From NCBI GenBank assembly GCA_038030265.1, contig CM075937.1, positions 43,566,198 through 43,630,197 of the forward strand: a stretch of DNA of 64,000 bases. The letters run 5' to 3'. Numbering within the stretch: the stretch's first letter is position 1; each line of letters begins with the position of its first letter. A program made the position numbers and the translations under genes. Positions 37,001-46,806 of this stretch are shown here, one piece after another. The notes beneath the pieces were generated by a model, which saw nothing but the letters and a program-made list of their open reading frames with translations, searched no databases and was not told the DNA's origin. The stretch is from Corythucha ciliata. Its lineage: Eukaryota; Arthropoda; Insecta; Hemiptera; Tingidae.

Positions 37001-40000
37001 AAGCCCCTCAATTTGATGAGCACAAGTCCTGAATCCGAGTCTATACCTTTTACAGTCCCTAAAACCTTTTAAAGTGTTTGGGGGGGGGGGAGATAAAATA
37101 TTTGTAATCTCCTGGTTGCCGATTCTAAGGCTAGATAACGTCTTCTAAGGCTGAATAACGTCGAGCATAAGCTTTTAAAATGAAACGCCGGCTCCATTGC
37201 CCTGCGAGCTAAATATTTGTTTGCGGACTCCTTAGGATGGCCAATTAACGGCTTGTTGCTAGTGTCTATCCCTGCTTAGTGTCTAGTCCTGCTTAGTGTC
37301 TAGTCCTGTACTGCCTAGACATGAACGAGCATTTGGAGCTCTTAATTCCGCTATATGGTGATCATTTCGGGTGCGTCGACTGCCGAGGTACAATATCCTT
37401 CCGTCTCAATATCCGCCTGGGATGGAAGGGCGGTGATGATGACTTACCTTGCTGGGATGATATCTTTCCGTAAATGATGGAGCCTAAATTGTCTTATTTC
37501 TACAGACTTCTTCTTGCTTTCGTACCCCCTCCCCCCACACTTATTCACGACTGTTGATTGTTTTTGACCACGTATACTTTAGCATATCCAGAGTGATAGC
37601 AAATAATGAGATTTTGGTTACGTGTAATTGTCCTCCCTTCCGTCCATCCTGCACTATTATCAAAATCCATTCCCTAATCGACAACTCCCAGAAAGCATAA
37701 CCTATTTTAATGGGCGAGGAAGACACAACAGGTGTTTCTGATTGTTTTTTGTGATATCGAACTATAACATCATAACTCGCTGATAGGTTATGAAAAAAAA
37801 GTACAATATCCCACCAGGATAGCTTTGTCTTATAATATTGGTCCTCCCTCCCCTCCCTCCGTTGTTCGCGTACTCCCAACCCACCGGTCCCCTCGCGATA
37901 CAGCTACTCCACGTAATTATTGCGGCGCGATCTCAGTATCCACGTCATCATGGCCTCCTCCTCTCGTCCCCTTTGACACATTCGGCGTGTAAAGTGAAAC
38001 GTTATAATAACCCTGCCTTGTAAATGAAAATGGCCGAAGAGTTTGAACATGGTGAGGGGGAAGGGGTGGAAGGATCTTCTTCTTACACACATGCAGAGTT
38101 TGGGCTTTAAAATAGTAGGCCATCCAGGGAAAGTGCGGGACGATTCGCTATGGTATCAAAAGAAAAACTTCTTTCCTCTCTTTTTTTTATTATCTTGATA
38201 TTTTAAACCGACCTACTACATGTTTTTTTTTGTTTTGTTATTTGTAGCTAAGAAAAGTTTTTATTTTATTTTTTCATTAAGTCCCCAGAAGAATAAGAAT
38301 CGTTAACCGCCCCCTCCCTCCCCACCAAAAATAGTCTTGAATAGCCTGTTAACACCACTTTTTTTTATTACGTATTTAAGCCAACTTAAAGAAGAAGAAG
38401 AAGAAGAAAAAAAAAAATACAACAGGCCATCGCGGATCTTACTCTTTTTTGGCGGTAAAATGTTATTTAACAAAAGAAACGGGGAGCTATTAAAAACAGT
38501 CCGGGAGGTCTTCCCTCAAAGGTTTTGCTTTTGCACGCAAAAAAAGGTGAGACCCCCACCCCCACCCCAATCCACTCGCCCTTATCCCATCACAACCCAT
38601 TTTGCCCCATTAACAACGAAGAAAATCGTTCCCGAGTGATTCAACTTTTCGATCCCCAAACCCTCCCTCCGCCCGCCCGCTACCACTTTGACAACACCAT
38701 CATCGCAGGTACAACCGCTTTGATCAGCATTTTAAGTTATTGGCACGAAGGAATAAACACTTTTTTTCTTCTTCTTTATTATTTGCATCGTTTTCGTATT
38801 GGAACAATGAAAAACGAAGTGAAAAGACAATCGTAAGGTCAGCCTTCCTCCCTACGACTAACAGCACGTACTTTTCTCTTTTTTAATTCATTGAAAATAA
38901 AAACATTTCTTTTTTTTTACAATATTTGAACTTGTCAATGAAGTCACCTAATTTTCTTTGGCTTTATACGTCATAGCCCCCCCCCCGCGCGTCCTATTTT
39001 GCGAGTTTGGAAGGATGGACGCTTTCACTCGATTTCCAATTTTTCTCTTTCCTTAATATTAAGGTTAATTTTACTTTTTTTTAGCGTCAAAATTACTATT
39101 ATTGTGAACTGAAATGGATCAAAGAACTCCCCTGGGTGCGAGGATCACAGGGTTGAAGTCTGTTTGACCACTCGGAACCACTCTGTGGGGGGGGGGGGGT
39201 CCACAGTTTTGCGACGATTCGTTCGAATCTTTGCCAACTACGGTGCTTTAAAAAGCGTCGCCCCCCCCACCTCCACCCCGTGCTTACCAGTGACGCTAAA
39301 AACACTCATTTTTTTCAATTGTTTACACCGTGCTTAGAGCTCTTTCGATTTCTGGTTAACTAATCCTTCGCCCCTCTCACCATCACCATTATTTTTGTGC
39401 AGGTTCAAAGGACAATGAATGAAGACATGTCGTCCGTTTTGAAAAGTTGGCCGTCGCGATTCGGCTGGCTTCCAAGTGAGCGTGAAGTTCCAAAGGAGTT
39501 GGGTCAAAAGACGCCCGACCACCATTTAAGCTCGTTGGCTAAAGAGAAGGTGAGAACGATTCTTCCTTTGTCTTTGTCTATTAAAAGGACGGGTTCTTTC
39601 CATATTTTTCGATATTTATCTTTCAATAATAATATTATAATAATAGTAGTAATAAAATGTTACTTGTATTGTTTGTTTCACAGCTTGAAATGAGCCTGAT
39701 AAACAGTTATCGTTACCTTCAAACAATAGCCGTTGGGCTCGAGCAGGCTCATTTAGACAAATCGAGAAACAACGATGAGTTCGTCGAGGAATTTGCGACG
39801 ATACAGCATAAACTGAAACAAGTGAGTTCAACAAATTGTATTTTTTCAGAAGTACCCACCTTCGGCTCGGTAGTTTGTGGAATGGGGGGAGGGTAGCCGT
39901 TTTTAAGTCGTCTGCGCGATCCAAATTGGGTTAAATTCTATTTCTATCGTGAAATACGCGGTTACTAAATCACGAGTTCCGCACAATGAAAAGCCGAGGG

Positions 40001-40788
40001 AATTTTTCGCCTTCCTCATCTCATACGCGCAAAAACTTGAAGCTAAAAAGCTAATTTGAGAACGAAAAGACAATTTTTGTAAGTGAAACTGTCACTTTTC
40101 AGACCAATTGTTTGGCTTTCAAGGGGAACATATTGTTTTTATGGTTGGCGGTCTTTTCTTGAGCTGATATAGTGCAGTGAAGCCTCGAGCCTTTCATCAT
40201 TCGCACGGCCCATCCAAAATTACGTTTAAAAAAGGCCAAAATTGCCCCCATTTGTTTGCTAAGACATTTGGAGACCCTATGCCCTACGGGGGGGGGGGGA
40301 TATCCCTGCGACTGATATCGGGAGCGTGTTAAGGCTGTAATACACCGTGATGTGAGCGGATACTCTGGTACTCCTAGGGCTCTTACGCCTACGCAGACCT
40401 GTTTGTTCGACCTTAAAGAACGAACCTTTATTGTGGGAGTTGACGTTTTATGAGAGGGAGGGGACACACGAATGTGGGAGACTCCACCCCGTGCAGTGCC
40501 GGTCTCAATATCACTCCCTGGTCCCTGCTCGGCATTTGAAACATAAACTGATTATTAAAATTTGTTTTTTCTCTGTTTCTTTTAAAGGTTTTATGCGAAG
40601 TGCAATCGGCTCTCTCCGAGCTAATGCCCGACTTAAGGATAGTCGACGTTCAAAGGAGCATCATGCCCGAGGAGGATAGACGGACGGACGAGTCCTACAG
40701 GCGAATTCGAGACTGGTTCATATTTCGAGATTTCATGAATTGTCTCGAATATGTCATCGAGGTGTGTGAATTCTTCAAATCGGACTAG
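30984..40788 (+). CDS. Putative secreted long-chain helical cytokine, five exons (whole gene span)
   Basis: Joined exons 30984-31008, 32341-32561, 39403-39549, 39684-39821 and 40588-40788 read through without a stop for 243 codons to TAG at 40786. All four introns are GT-AG with strong pyrimidine tracts, and every junction keeps the frame (phases 1-0-0-0). Residues 13-24 form a hydrophobic signal core, with likely cleavage near 27-30 (GMSA). The mature part looks almost wholly helical: helix A about 57-97, AB loop about 98-120 (W98, W104), helix B about 121-155, helix C about 161-190, CD loop about 191-210, helix D about 212-241. Mature cysteines are C41, C180, C229 and C237; I see no N-glycosylation sequon. 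Known: IL-6, G-CSF, EPO and growth hormone genes share five coding exons, a tiny first exon and phases 1-0-0-0. Inference: an invertebrate class I cytokine, perhaps a JAK/STAT ligand of Unpaired/IL-6 type. Another secreted helical protein is possible. The gene model is far surer than the function. Confidence 0.85.
31009..32340 (+). other. Intron 1 of the cytokine-like gene (1,332 bp)
   Basis: Non-coding, with T, A and C homopolymers and TTC-rich microsatellite (about 31494-31516). No exon or known element was recognised inside it. It is a phase-1 intron. Confidence 0.75.
32341..32561 (+). CDS. Cytokine-like gene, coding exon 2: signal peptide and start of helix A
   Basis: A long T-rich tract ends in TGTAG at 32340; the donor is TAC|GTAAGT at 32562. 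The exon encodes residues 9-82: the hydrophobic signal core (LITVVVCVLLLG), a short N-terminal segment with W37 and C41, then an amphipathic helix beginning NDDILDAIIITARNALSYAQ. It ends in phase 0 inside helix A. Confidence 0.88.
32562..39402 (+). other. Intron 2 of the cytokine-like gene (6.8 kb)
   Basis: A phase-0 intron with many G and C homopolymers, GAA/TTC microsatellites (about 35562, 38392) and a 1.3-kb family-F degenerate repeat tract at 35640-36960. A short triplicated unit around GCTTAGTGTCTAGTCCT lies at about 37261-37315. No additional exon with good splice sites and an open frame was recognised, and none is needed to complete the protein. Confidence 0.7.
35640..36960 (+). repeat. 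Family-F degenerate repeat tract inside intron 2
   Basis: About 1.3 kb of units like GAATCGTCAGTTTGGCCATT, same orientation as at 18.9 kb. At 35860-36480 two successive stretches share the same order of odd units, suggesting a duplicated higher-order block of about 350-370 bp. A TTAAAATTCAAC-rich patch interrupts it near 36810-36910. Confidence 0.75.
39403..39549 (+). CDS. Cytokine-like gene, coding exon 3: end of helix A and AB loop
   Basis: The acceptor is ATTTTTGTGCAG at 39402 and the donor AAG|GTGAGA at 39550. It encodes residues 83-131: the end of helix A (to about K96), a Pro/Trp-containing loop (SWPSRFGWLPSEREVP) and the start of helix B. It is 147 nt long, phase 0 at both ends, so skipping it would keep the frame. 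Confidence 0.88.
39684..39821 (+). CDS. Cytokine-like gene, coding exon 4: helix B and start of helix C
   Basis: The acceptor is TTGTTTGTTTCACAG at 39683 and the donor CAA|GTGAGT at 39822. It encodes residues 132-177: helix B (SLINSYRYLQTIAVGLEQ), a short polar turn (DKSRNND) and the first half of helix C (EFVEEFATIQHKLKQ). It is 138 nt, phase 0 at both ends. The preceding intron is only 134 bp. Confidence 0.9.
39822..40587 (+). other. Intron 4 of the cytokine-like gene (766 bp)
   Basis: A phase-0 intron with GTGAGT donor and a pyrimidine-rich acceptor. Contents are non-coding, with one G run near 40289; no element was recognised. Confidence 0.75.
40588..40788 (+). CDS. Cytokine-like gene, coding exon 5: end of helix C, CD loop, helix D and stop
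   Basis: The acceptor is CTCTGTTTCTTTTAAAG at 40587 and the stop is TAG 40786-40788. It encodes residues 178-243: the end of helix C with C180, the CD loop, and a last amphipathic helix containing IRDWFIFRDFMNCLEYVIEV. That helix has the spacing of aromatic and aliphatic residues seen in the D helix of IL-6/EPO-type cytokines, which carries a receptor contact surface; the resemblance is a pattern match by eye, not an alignment. Confidence 0.88.
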   Translation, partial: VLCEVQSALSELMPDLRIVDVQRSIMPEEDRRTDESYRRIRDWFIFRDFMNCLEYVIEVCEFFKSD

Positions 40789-41141
40789 TCGCCCTCCCCT
40801 CCCCACATCCCCCCTTTTAACGTTCGTCATCTACGCCCCCCCCCGCCCCGTAAAAAAAATTGACGCTCACTATTCGTACTGGACAAACGGCTCTCTCGAC
40901 GCCGCTACTTTTGTAGCACATAATAAGGTTTCCGATCACCGGGAAGGGACACCTCTTTCTCAGTCATTTTTTTCGTCTTAGAGCCCACTATTTATTTGTA
41001 CATAAATTTGTCGTTCGACTCTCTCCGTTCCTTGCCCCCCCCCCATTGTATATTTCCCCGTTCCACCTCTCAAACACTGTTTTGGTTTTTTATGACTGTG
41101 ATATAATAATAGGAGATTTGAATATTTATTCGACTTTTAAA

Positions 41142-41156
41142 AATAAAACAAATAAA
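41142..41156 (+). terminator. Candidate proximal poly(A) signals
   Basis: Two AATAAA hexamers, at 41142 and 41151, lie 354-368 nt after the stop. Use of these would exclude all the AU-rich nonamers. Confidence 0.4.
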
Positions 41157-41750
41157 TTGCTCTTATTATTTATTTTGTCTTAAATATGTTTGAGTGTCGT
41201 TTTTTTCAAAATTAAAATGTTAATATTTAAACAATTCCAAAACGGCACAATTTTCGTAGAAAGATCTCTTTAGCTGTACAAATTGTATATTTTATTTCAT
41301 TCTTGCTGTGAATTGACAAGCCCTACTTTGACTCACGCATTTTCAAACTAAAAAAAAAACAAAACAAAACAAAAAAACACACGCTTATTGCAGCAAAATT
41401 GTATTATAGGAAATTTTAGAGTACCTGAAGTGCATTTTGTAAACATTTTGTTTTTTTTTTAATTAAAAATAAAATATATTTTCGAGGGTGCTAAAACTTT
41501 TTAATGGAGTATTTTTTAAAAATTTGTTTGTGTTTAAATAATAATGTGTGATGCAAGAACTGTTCTCTTTTCCTTTTTTTATTTAATTTATTTATTATTT
41601 ATTTTGATGTATCACACGTTTATAACCTAGTCATCTTAGACTACCATCGAATTTAATATTTAAAATTTAGCGAAAAGAAAATGTTAATAATAATAACGGG
41701 ATACTTGTATACTAAGATTGTAGTTTCTGTCTTACAACAAAAATGTTCAT

Positions 41751-41756
41751 AATAAA
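41751..41756 (+). terminator. Candidate distal poly(A) signal AATAAA
   Basis: An AATAAA hexamer about 960 nt after the stop, at the end of the AT-rich zone. Use of this site would include all AU-rich nonamers. Another AATAAA lies at 41467. Confidence 0.4.
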
Positions 41757-41780
41757 GAAAAAAACAATACACTTTCTCCA

Positions 41781-43042
41781 GTAATTGTTCCCCTAAGTTT
41801 GTGTAAATAAGTTGACCATCACACAATTTTTCATGACAAAAAAAACCTTGTTCTTAGTGTAAAAAATTAGTTATTTCCTAGGTAAAACAATTGTTTTTAT
41901 AATATTTTTGTAGTGAATCAAGTCAATTTATTTCCTTTTTTTAATTCTCGATTGTGTTTTGTTACTTATTTTGTTTAATTTTTTTCTTTTTGCGTCGCTA
42001 TTTCTTTCGTTCTCGTTAATTTAAGTTCAGATCGATGTAATTTATTTTTAAAAACTGAGTGAATTTTTTTACTAAAAAAAAAATTGATCATTTCATTTTA
42101 TTTTTTTTTTATTTTTTACCCACGGTTGGGAAACCACTTTTATTAGCCCGGAAGAAATTAACGAATAACGCGAATTTCCGTGGAAGGCTTCGTTCAACTA
42201 TTTCGTAAGGAGTTTCGCGAATTATTTTCATCCCCCCCCCCTTTGGTAATCCCCACCATCACCAAACTTCGTTGGAAATATCACACTAGTTGGAGATTTA
42301 ATTTACATACAATGGACCAAATGTATATCCTCAACTTGCCACCCCACCCTTCGAGTAAAGCACTGGTACCGGTCTTCCCTCTCCAACCCCAATAAAAACA
42401 ACTGCCTTGTTAAATACAATTTAAATCGTTTATATGAACTTCTTTCGAAGATTTGTGGAAAAAAAACAAAGAAGTTTATCCTCCCCCCCCCCACTTACTC
42501 ATGAAGCGATAAACTTTACCGGGAGGATGTCTGGTAAAGGGGGTGGGTGGGATCCACCTTGAGAGTATTCCTTAACAGATCTTAATGTGTGGTCAAAACC
42601 GCCTTGAGAAGAGAAGAGATTATACATATGTTAATGCGTTCACGATGGAGGAGAAGCCCCTCGTTATACGGAGTGAACGACAATTCTTTAAAACGGCGCC
42701 TCTTTTCAACATCTTTTTTTTTTTTTGCGTGAACGTTTATGCTTGTGCTGTGGTGATGGTTGGGGAGGGGGGGTCGAAAGAAATTTTGAGATGAATGAAA
42801 AGTATTGAAGGAGGGAAATGCTCTTGAGAGTGCGGCCTAAGAGAGCGGCTGAGGGGAAAAAATCAAAATTGTTAGACTGATGGTGAGGGGTTTAGGGGGG
42901 CTAATTCTTCACCCCTCCCTCCATAGTCGTCAACCATAGCGGAAGGCTTCGAATTCCCATTCTCCGACTCCCGTGACCTTTTATACGCTCACCACACCGC
43001 CGTTTTGAACTCTTTTTCTGAACTTTTTTTCTTCGCCGGTAG
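41781..43042. other. Intergenic sequence after the cytokine-like gene
   Basis: AT-rich to about 42130, then mixed with C runs (42230, 42482). No supported gene. Confidence 0.4.
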
Positions 43043-43537
43043 GACGACTGTTCCCGACCACCCGAGTCGTCTAATCAGCCCTCCCTCTCCACTGGGTCCG
43101 TCTTCCAACGCAATCCCACCATTCAGCGACCAACTTATACAAGAGAGAGAAGAGACATTGCCGCGAGAGAGGAGGACATCGTTGCTGGTGAGAGCAGAGA
43201 AGAGAGGAAGCCCCCGAGGTATATATATATATACACAACAGGTTGGTCTGTTCCAATCGTTTCTCGGAAAAACGCTTGCATTTCCACTTTACCCCTCCGC
43301 CAAAGAGAGCGGCTTCCAGCCCCTCGTCACCGCCTTTTGCCACACTCGCGGAAGGCCACTCCCCCTCCTTCCCACCAAGCGGAACAACTTAAAAAGTCCC
43401 ACGATAAAAACGGAAACAATTTTCGGTATTCTTTATTTATTATTAGTGACGACATAAAGCCGATCCTGCTCCCCCCCCCCCACGACATTCGTCTTTTCCA
43501 CCTAGGTGAACGCATTATCGTCAAGATAGCAAAGTAA
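43043..43537 (+). CDS. Possible terminal coding exon of an unrecognised gene
   Basis: A tract ending TTTCTTCGCCGGTAG (43042) is followed by one frame open for 164 codons to TAA 43535-43537, with AATAAA at 43565-43570 and G/T-rich sequence just after. The start reads DDCSRPPESSNQPSLSTG and the rest is rich in Ser, Pro and Arg, so it would be largely disordered. A TA repeat (about 43220-43232) inside it encodes an IYIYT run. An internal donor at 43188 (CTG|GTGAGA) could end the exon early in phase 1. A second frame is also open here (43005-43457), which weakens the case. No domain was recognised. Confidence 0.25.
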   Translation, partial: DDCSRPPESSNQPSLSTGSVFQRNPTIQRPTYTRERRDIAAREEDIVAGESREERKPPRYIYIYTTGWSVPIVSRKNACISTLPLRQRERLPAPRHRLLPHSRKATPPPSHQAEQLKKSHDKNGNNFRYSLFIISDDIKPILLPPPHDIRLFHLGERIIVKIAK

Positions 43538-43585
43538 CCCCCTCACCTCCCCGCCAACCATGCAAATAAAGAATGAAAGTGAGTT

Positions 43586-44440
43586 GTGCTCACTGTCTCC
43601 TAAAAGAAACTTTATATTTACCGGTCCTTTCAAATTCTCAAACACCACGTGTTCTCTCAAGCTTTATAGTTTAGCTACTTAGGAGGTCCTTTCTTCCCCC
43701 AACAATAAACGCGCACACCTTTTCGCCCTTTTAAATTACTATGGTATCGTCGGGGGGGGGGGGATGTTGGGAGGGAGGATAGAAACACAATATGTATTTG
43801 ATTGCTCGCACACCTTCCACCATTTACAAAATACATATAATACGTCCTTCCCAATAGGTGGCTATATTTTCAACAGGTAGAAGTTGACAGATGGAGAGGA
43901 ATGGAGAGGCTCAGGAGGAAAAAGAGAGAAAATTAAAAAGAAGTCGGCATCTTATTGTGGTCTCTCATGTTTTTGTAGCAAGCTGTGAGAGCCAAGGTTT
44001 TCCACCGTGCCTTGGCGGCGCATATCCTTCCATCCAGAAAGAAAGGCAGTGCCTAAAAGAATGAAAAACTGTCTATTTTTTGATGATTTAGCGCTTCAGA
44101 AACTCAACAGGCCTGAATTTCGTCGATCTTGAAACTGATTTATTTGCCAGAAAACGGCGTAATCAATTACAATGACGATCATATTCAACCTCGAATTGAG
44201 GAAATCGTCCCGGATTGGGTCGCCAAAAAAATCCAACTGGTTTATTTAAGGTTCTAAAAACTGGAGTTTTCTCTAAGGAGAGACCATTTTTCGCGCTAAA
44301 AATTCTGGAAAGGTGCCCCCAGTATGTGATTCTTCACCCTGGAAATTATGAATTGTCGATCAAGCCCATGATCTGGGGTTTCAGCCCCTCTTGTTTCATT
44401 TAAGGTGAAAAAAAAAATAGGCTAGAAATACCATGGAATA
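43586..44440. other. Unannotated sequence
   Basis: A G run lies at about 43752-43763. From about 44100 the sequence grades into decayed repeat units. No gene recognised. Confidence 0.35.
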
Positions 44441-44990
44441 AATTTCATGGAGTTGACACATTTAAACCCCAATTCTGGGGCCAACTGAAACATTTCACTC
44501 CAAAACTGACAATTTCACACTACAACTGACGTTTCCCTCAAAATGGATATTACGCCGAAACTTACGACTTTGTCTTGAAAAATCTGACGATTTTAACTCA
44601 AAACTGACAATTTCATCACAATACCGGCGATTTCAACACAACACTGACGATTTCACCACAATGCTGATGATTTGTTCCCAAATAAGGCTATATTACACCA
44701 GAACAGACCATTTCGCGCGAAAGCTCGACGTGCGTTACTACAGAAAATGTCAGTACAAAACAGGTGATTTTGCCCCAAAACTTTTACGATTTCACAATTT
44801 ACAATTTCAGAAAAAAACTGACAAAAGTTTGAGGGTAAAACCGCCATTATAGTAGTAAAATCTTAGGTTTTGATATAATACGTCAGCTTTGGCATGGAAT
44901 GTTTAGTATTGGACTATACATGGCACAAAAGTGGCATTTCTACTAGGTACTGATATTGTGATTTTCGCATAAAACTGCTTATTTTATCAC
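44440..44990 (-). repeat. Family-E repeat tract (mostly minus orientation)
   Basis: AAAACTGACGATTTCACCAC-type units, reverse complement of family E, flipping to plus orientation near 44840-44930. Confidence 0.7.
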
Positions 44991-44997
44991 TAAGCTG

Positions 44998-45440
44998 GCG
45001 ATTTTTGATTTCGGAGTAGCGTAATCCGAGAAATTGGGTTTTCAGTGAGTTAGACCTGGTGGCTGCGGAAATGGTCTATTTGGTATGAAACAACCGGCGA
45101 ATTAGCTGTTGAATAAGGTGATCCCACAAAATTGATTTTTGAGCGACAGAAACTCACAGCTTCCGCAAAAAATCATGAATTGCGAAATTCACCAGTTGGT
45201 TTCAAGTGAGCTAAACGCGCAAAAATGTTTTTTGAGGGCAAAAAGTGCGAAATCGGTATACAAATTCGCAAAATTGGGTTTTTAATGATAAATATGAGAA
45301 ATTTGCCTTTTGGTAAAGTTCAGATCTGCGATAATGTATTTTTAGGGCGCAAAAATCCTCGAAACTGGTTTTTTTAGTGAGCGAAAGTCAAAATGTGGAA
45401 AGTATCAAAATGTGGTGACTCTGAAGAATTTGTACATCCC
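44998..45440 (-). repeat. Family-I repeat tract, inverted partner of 24860-25440
   Basis: Its reverse complement reads ACCAAATAGACCATTTCCGC and CTCGGATTACGCTACTCCGA, which occur nearly identically at 25340-25430, and ACAAATTCTTCAGAGTCACC, which matches 24868-24887. Confidence 0.75.
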
Positions 45441-45447
45441 GATCTAA

Positions 45448-45490
45448 GGGTGGGCAGCTGCCCCTCTATGTCTTCGCTTTCGAGTCTAGG
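45448..45490. mobile_element. hAT-like terminal motif, partner of the one at 24812
   Basis: GGGTGGGCAGCTGCCCCTC with a perfect 12-bp palindrome GGGCAGCTGCCC, then TCTTCGCTTTCGAGTCTAGG, the reverse complement of a patch beside the 24812 motif. Confidence 0.4.
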
Positions 45491-45954
45491 AAAGGTTAAC
45501 TTTCCATCACTGTGCCCCTTTGCAACGCCCATGATATGGCGTCTGGCTACTTTCGGAAACCAATTTCGCCGGTTTGGCTCCTTCAAAAGTGAAATATCCC
45601 GGGGGTGGCTCAGTTGTGACTCAGCATTCTCTGCTGCTTGCCGAGAAAGACAGTGTGCGTGTGAGGCCCAAATTATTCACTGAATGAGTGGAAGGCTGTG
45701 AGACACGCACCTCTATCACCCTCCCTCCTTCTTGGTCTTGTAAAACAGTTTCAGAAATTTTACTCTTAATGAATGAGAACTGCCATTAAGAGCTCATATT
45801 GAATGTTCCTCTTGGTAGCTGTTTTTTTCAGATTTGTTGACAGCAGAATGGACTTTAAGACTTCAAGGCTGTCGATAGCGCGGCCGCCACCGTCCAGTGA
45901 GAAGGGGAGGGAGATCTGTAAAACTATAATATAAACTATACAGAACCACAAAAA

Positions 45955-46610
45955 ATACCCAGACGCAGTAAAGATCCAAACCACAGCAAAGGTTCACCCT
46001 CAGGAAACCTCAAACTACAAAAAGCTCTAAACATAGTTAGAACCTCTGAAGCACAATTAAGCTCCAACCACAGCAAAGGTCGAACCACAGCCAAAGTCCA
46101 ACCACAGCAATGGTCCGACCACAGAAAAGGTCCGACCATAGCAAAGGTTCGACCACAGCTATCCTCCAACCACAGTTAGCTCTAAACACATTTAGAGCCT
46201 CCAAACCACAGTTAAGCTCCAACCACAGTAACTTACCAACCACAGCAAAGATCCAACCACAGTAAAACTCCAACCACAGCGAAAGGTCGAACCACAGTTA
46301 AAGTCCAACCACAGCAACGGTCCGACCACCGCAATCCCCCAACTGCAGTTAGCTCTAACCACATTTAGAACCTCCAAACCACAATTAAGCTCCAACCACA
46401 GTAACTTACCAACCACATCAAAGGTCGAACTACAGCAAAAGGTCGAACCACAGCAAAAGGTCGAACGCCAGTCACCTGAATCATGCCCAAAACCACAGTT
46501 AAAGTCCAACCACAGCAACGGTCCGACCACAGGCAAGGTTCGACCACAGCAAATGTCAAACCACATCAGCAATCCTCCAACCACAGCAATTTCTGATATC
46601 CTGCCCCCCC
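45955..46610 (-). repeat. Family-H degenerate repeat tract (reverse orientation)
   Basis: Units of 17-19 bp, CCAACCACAGCAAAGGTC, the reverse complement of the 24.2-kb tract, with a higher-order repetition of about 240 bp (46040-46200 resembles 46205-46350). The 140-codon minus-strand frame here is repeat translation. Confidence 0.75.
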
Positions 46611-46690
46611 CCATTCTATAACTCTTAACGCGTGCGTTACCGGAATTTATCAGCCGATTATTTATTCTGTTATAGTCTGCCCGCTTTTAC

Positions 46691-46721
<31 letters not shown>

Positions 46722-46806
46722 TTAATTCGCATAAAATACATTGGTCGTCAAGCCCGAGAAAAAAATAGAAAACAAAATAATCTGAAATTAATTCAGGAGT
46801 AAAATT

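Larger units (their letters stand above)
40789..41780 (+). other. 3'UTR of the cytokine-like gene with AU-rich elements
   Basis: AT-rich and non-coding after the stop. It contains the AU-rich nonamer TTATTTATT at 41166-41174 and a cluster at 41588-41596 and 41595-41603, plus isolated ATTTA pentamers (e.g. near 40989). Such nonamers destabilise short-lived mRNAs, including those of cytokines. The end depends on which poly(A) signal is used; AT richness makes chance matches possible. Confidence 0.5.

Noticed and set aside
43216..43235. TATATATATA run as a TATA box
   Set aside because: A simple TA microsatellite inside the open frame of a candidate exon, with no transcript start context.
43005..43457. 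150-codon plus-strand frame overlapping the candidate terminal exon
   Set aside because: It starts upstream of the acceptor, ends without a nearby poly(A) signal and has no better composition; the other frame fits the splice site and stop better.
46192..46614. 140-codon minus-strand frame rich in Trp, Cys and Gly
   Set aside because: Pure translation of the family-H repeat (GCTGTGGTTGGACC); identical logic in the frame at 24514-24780.
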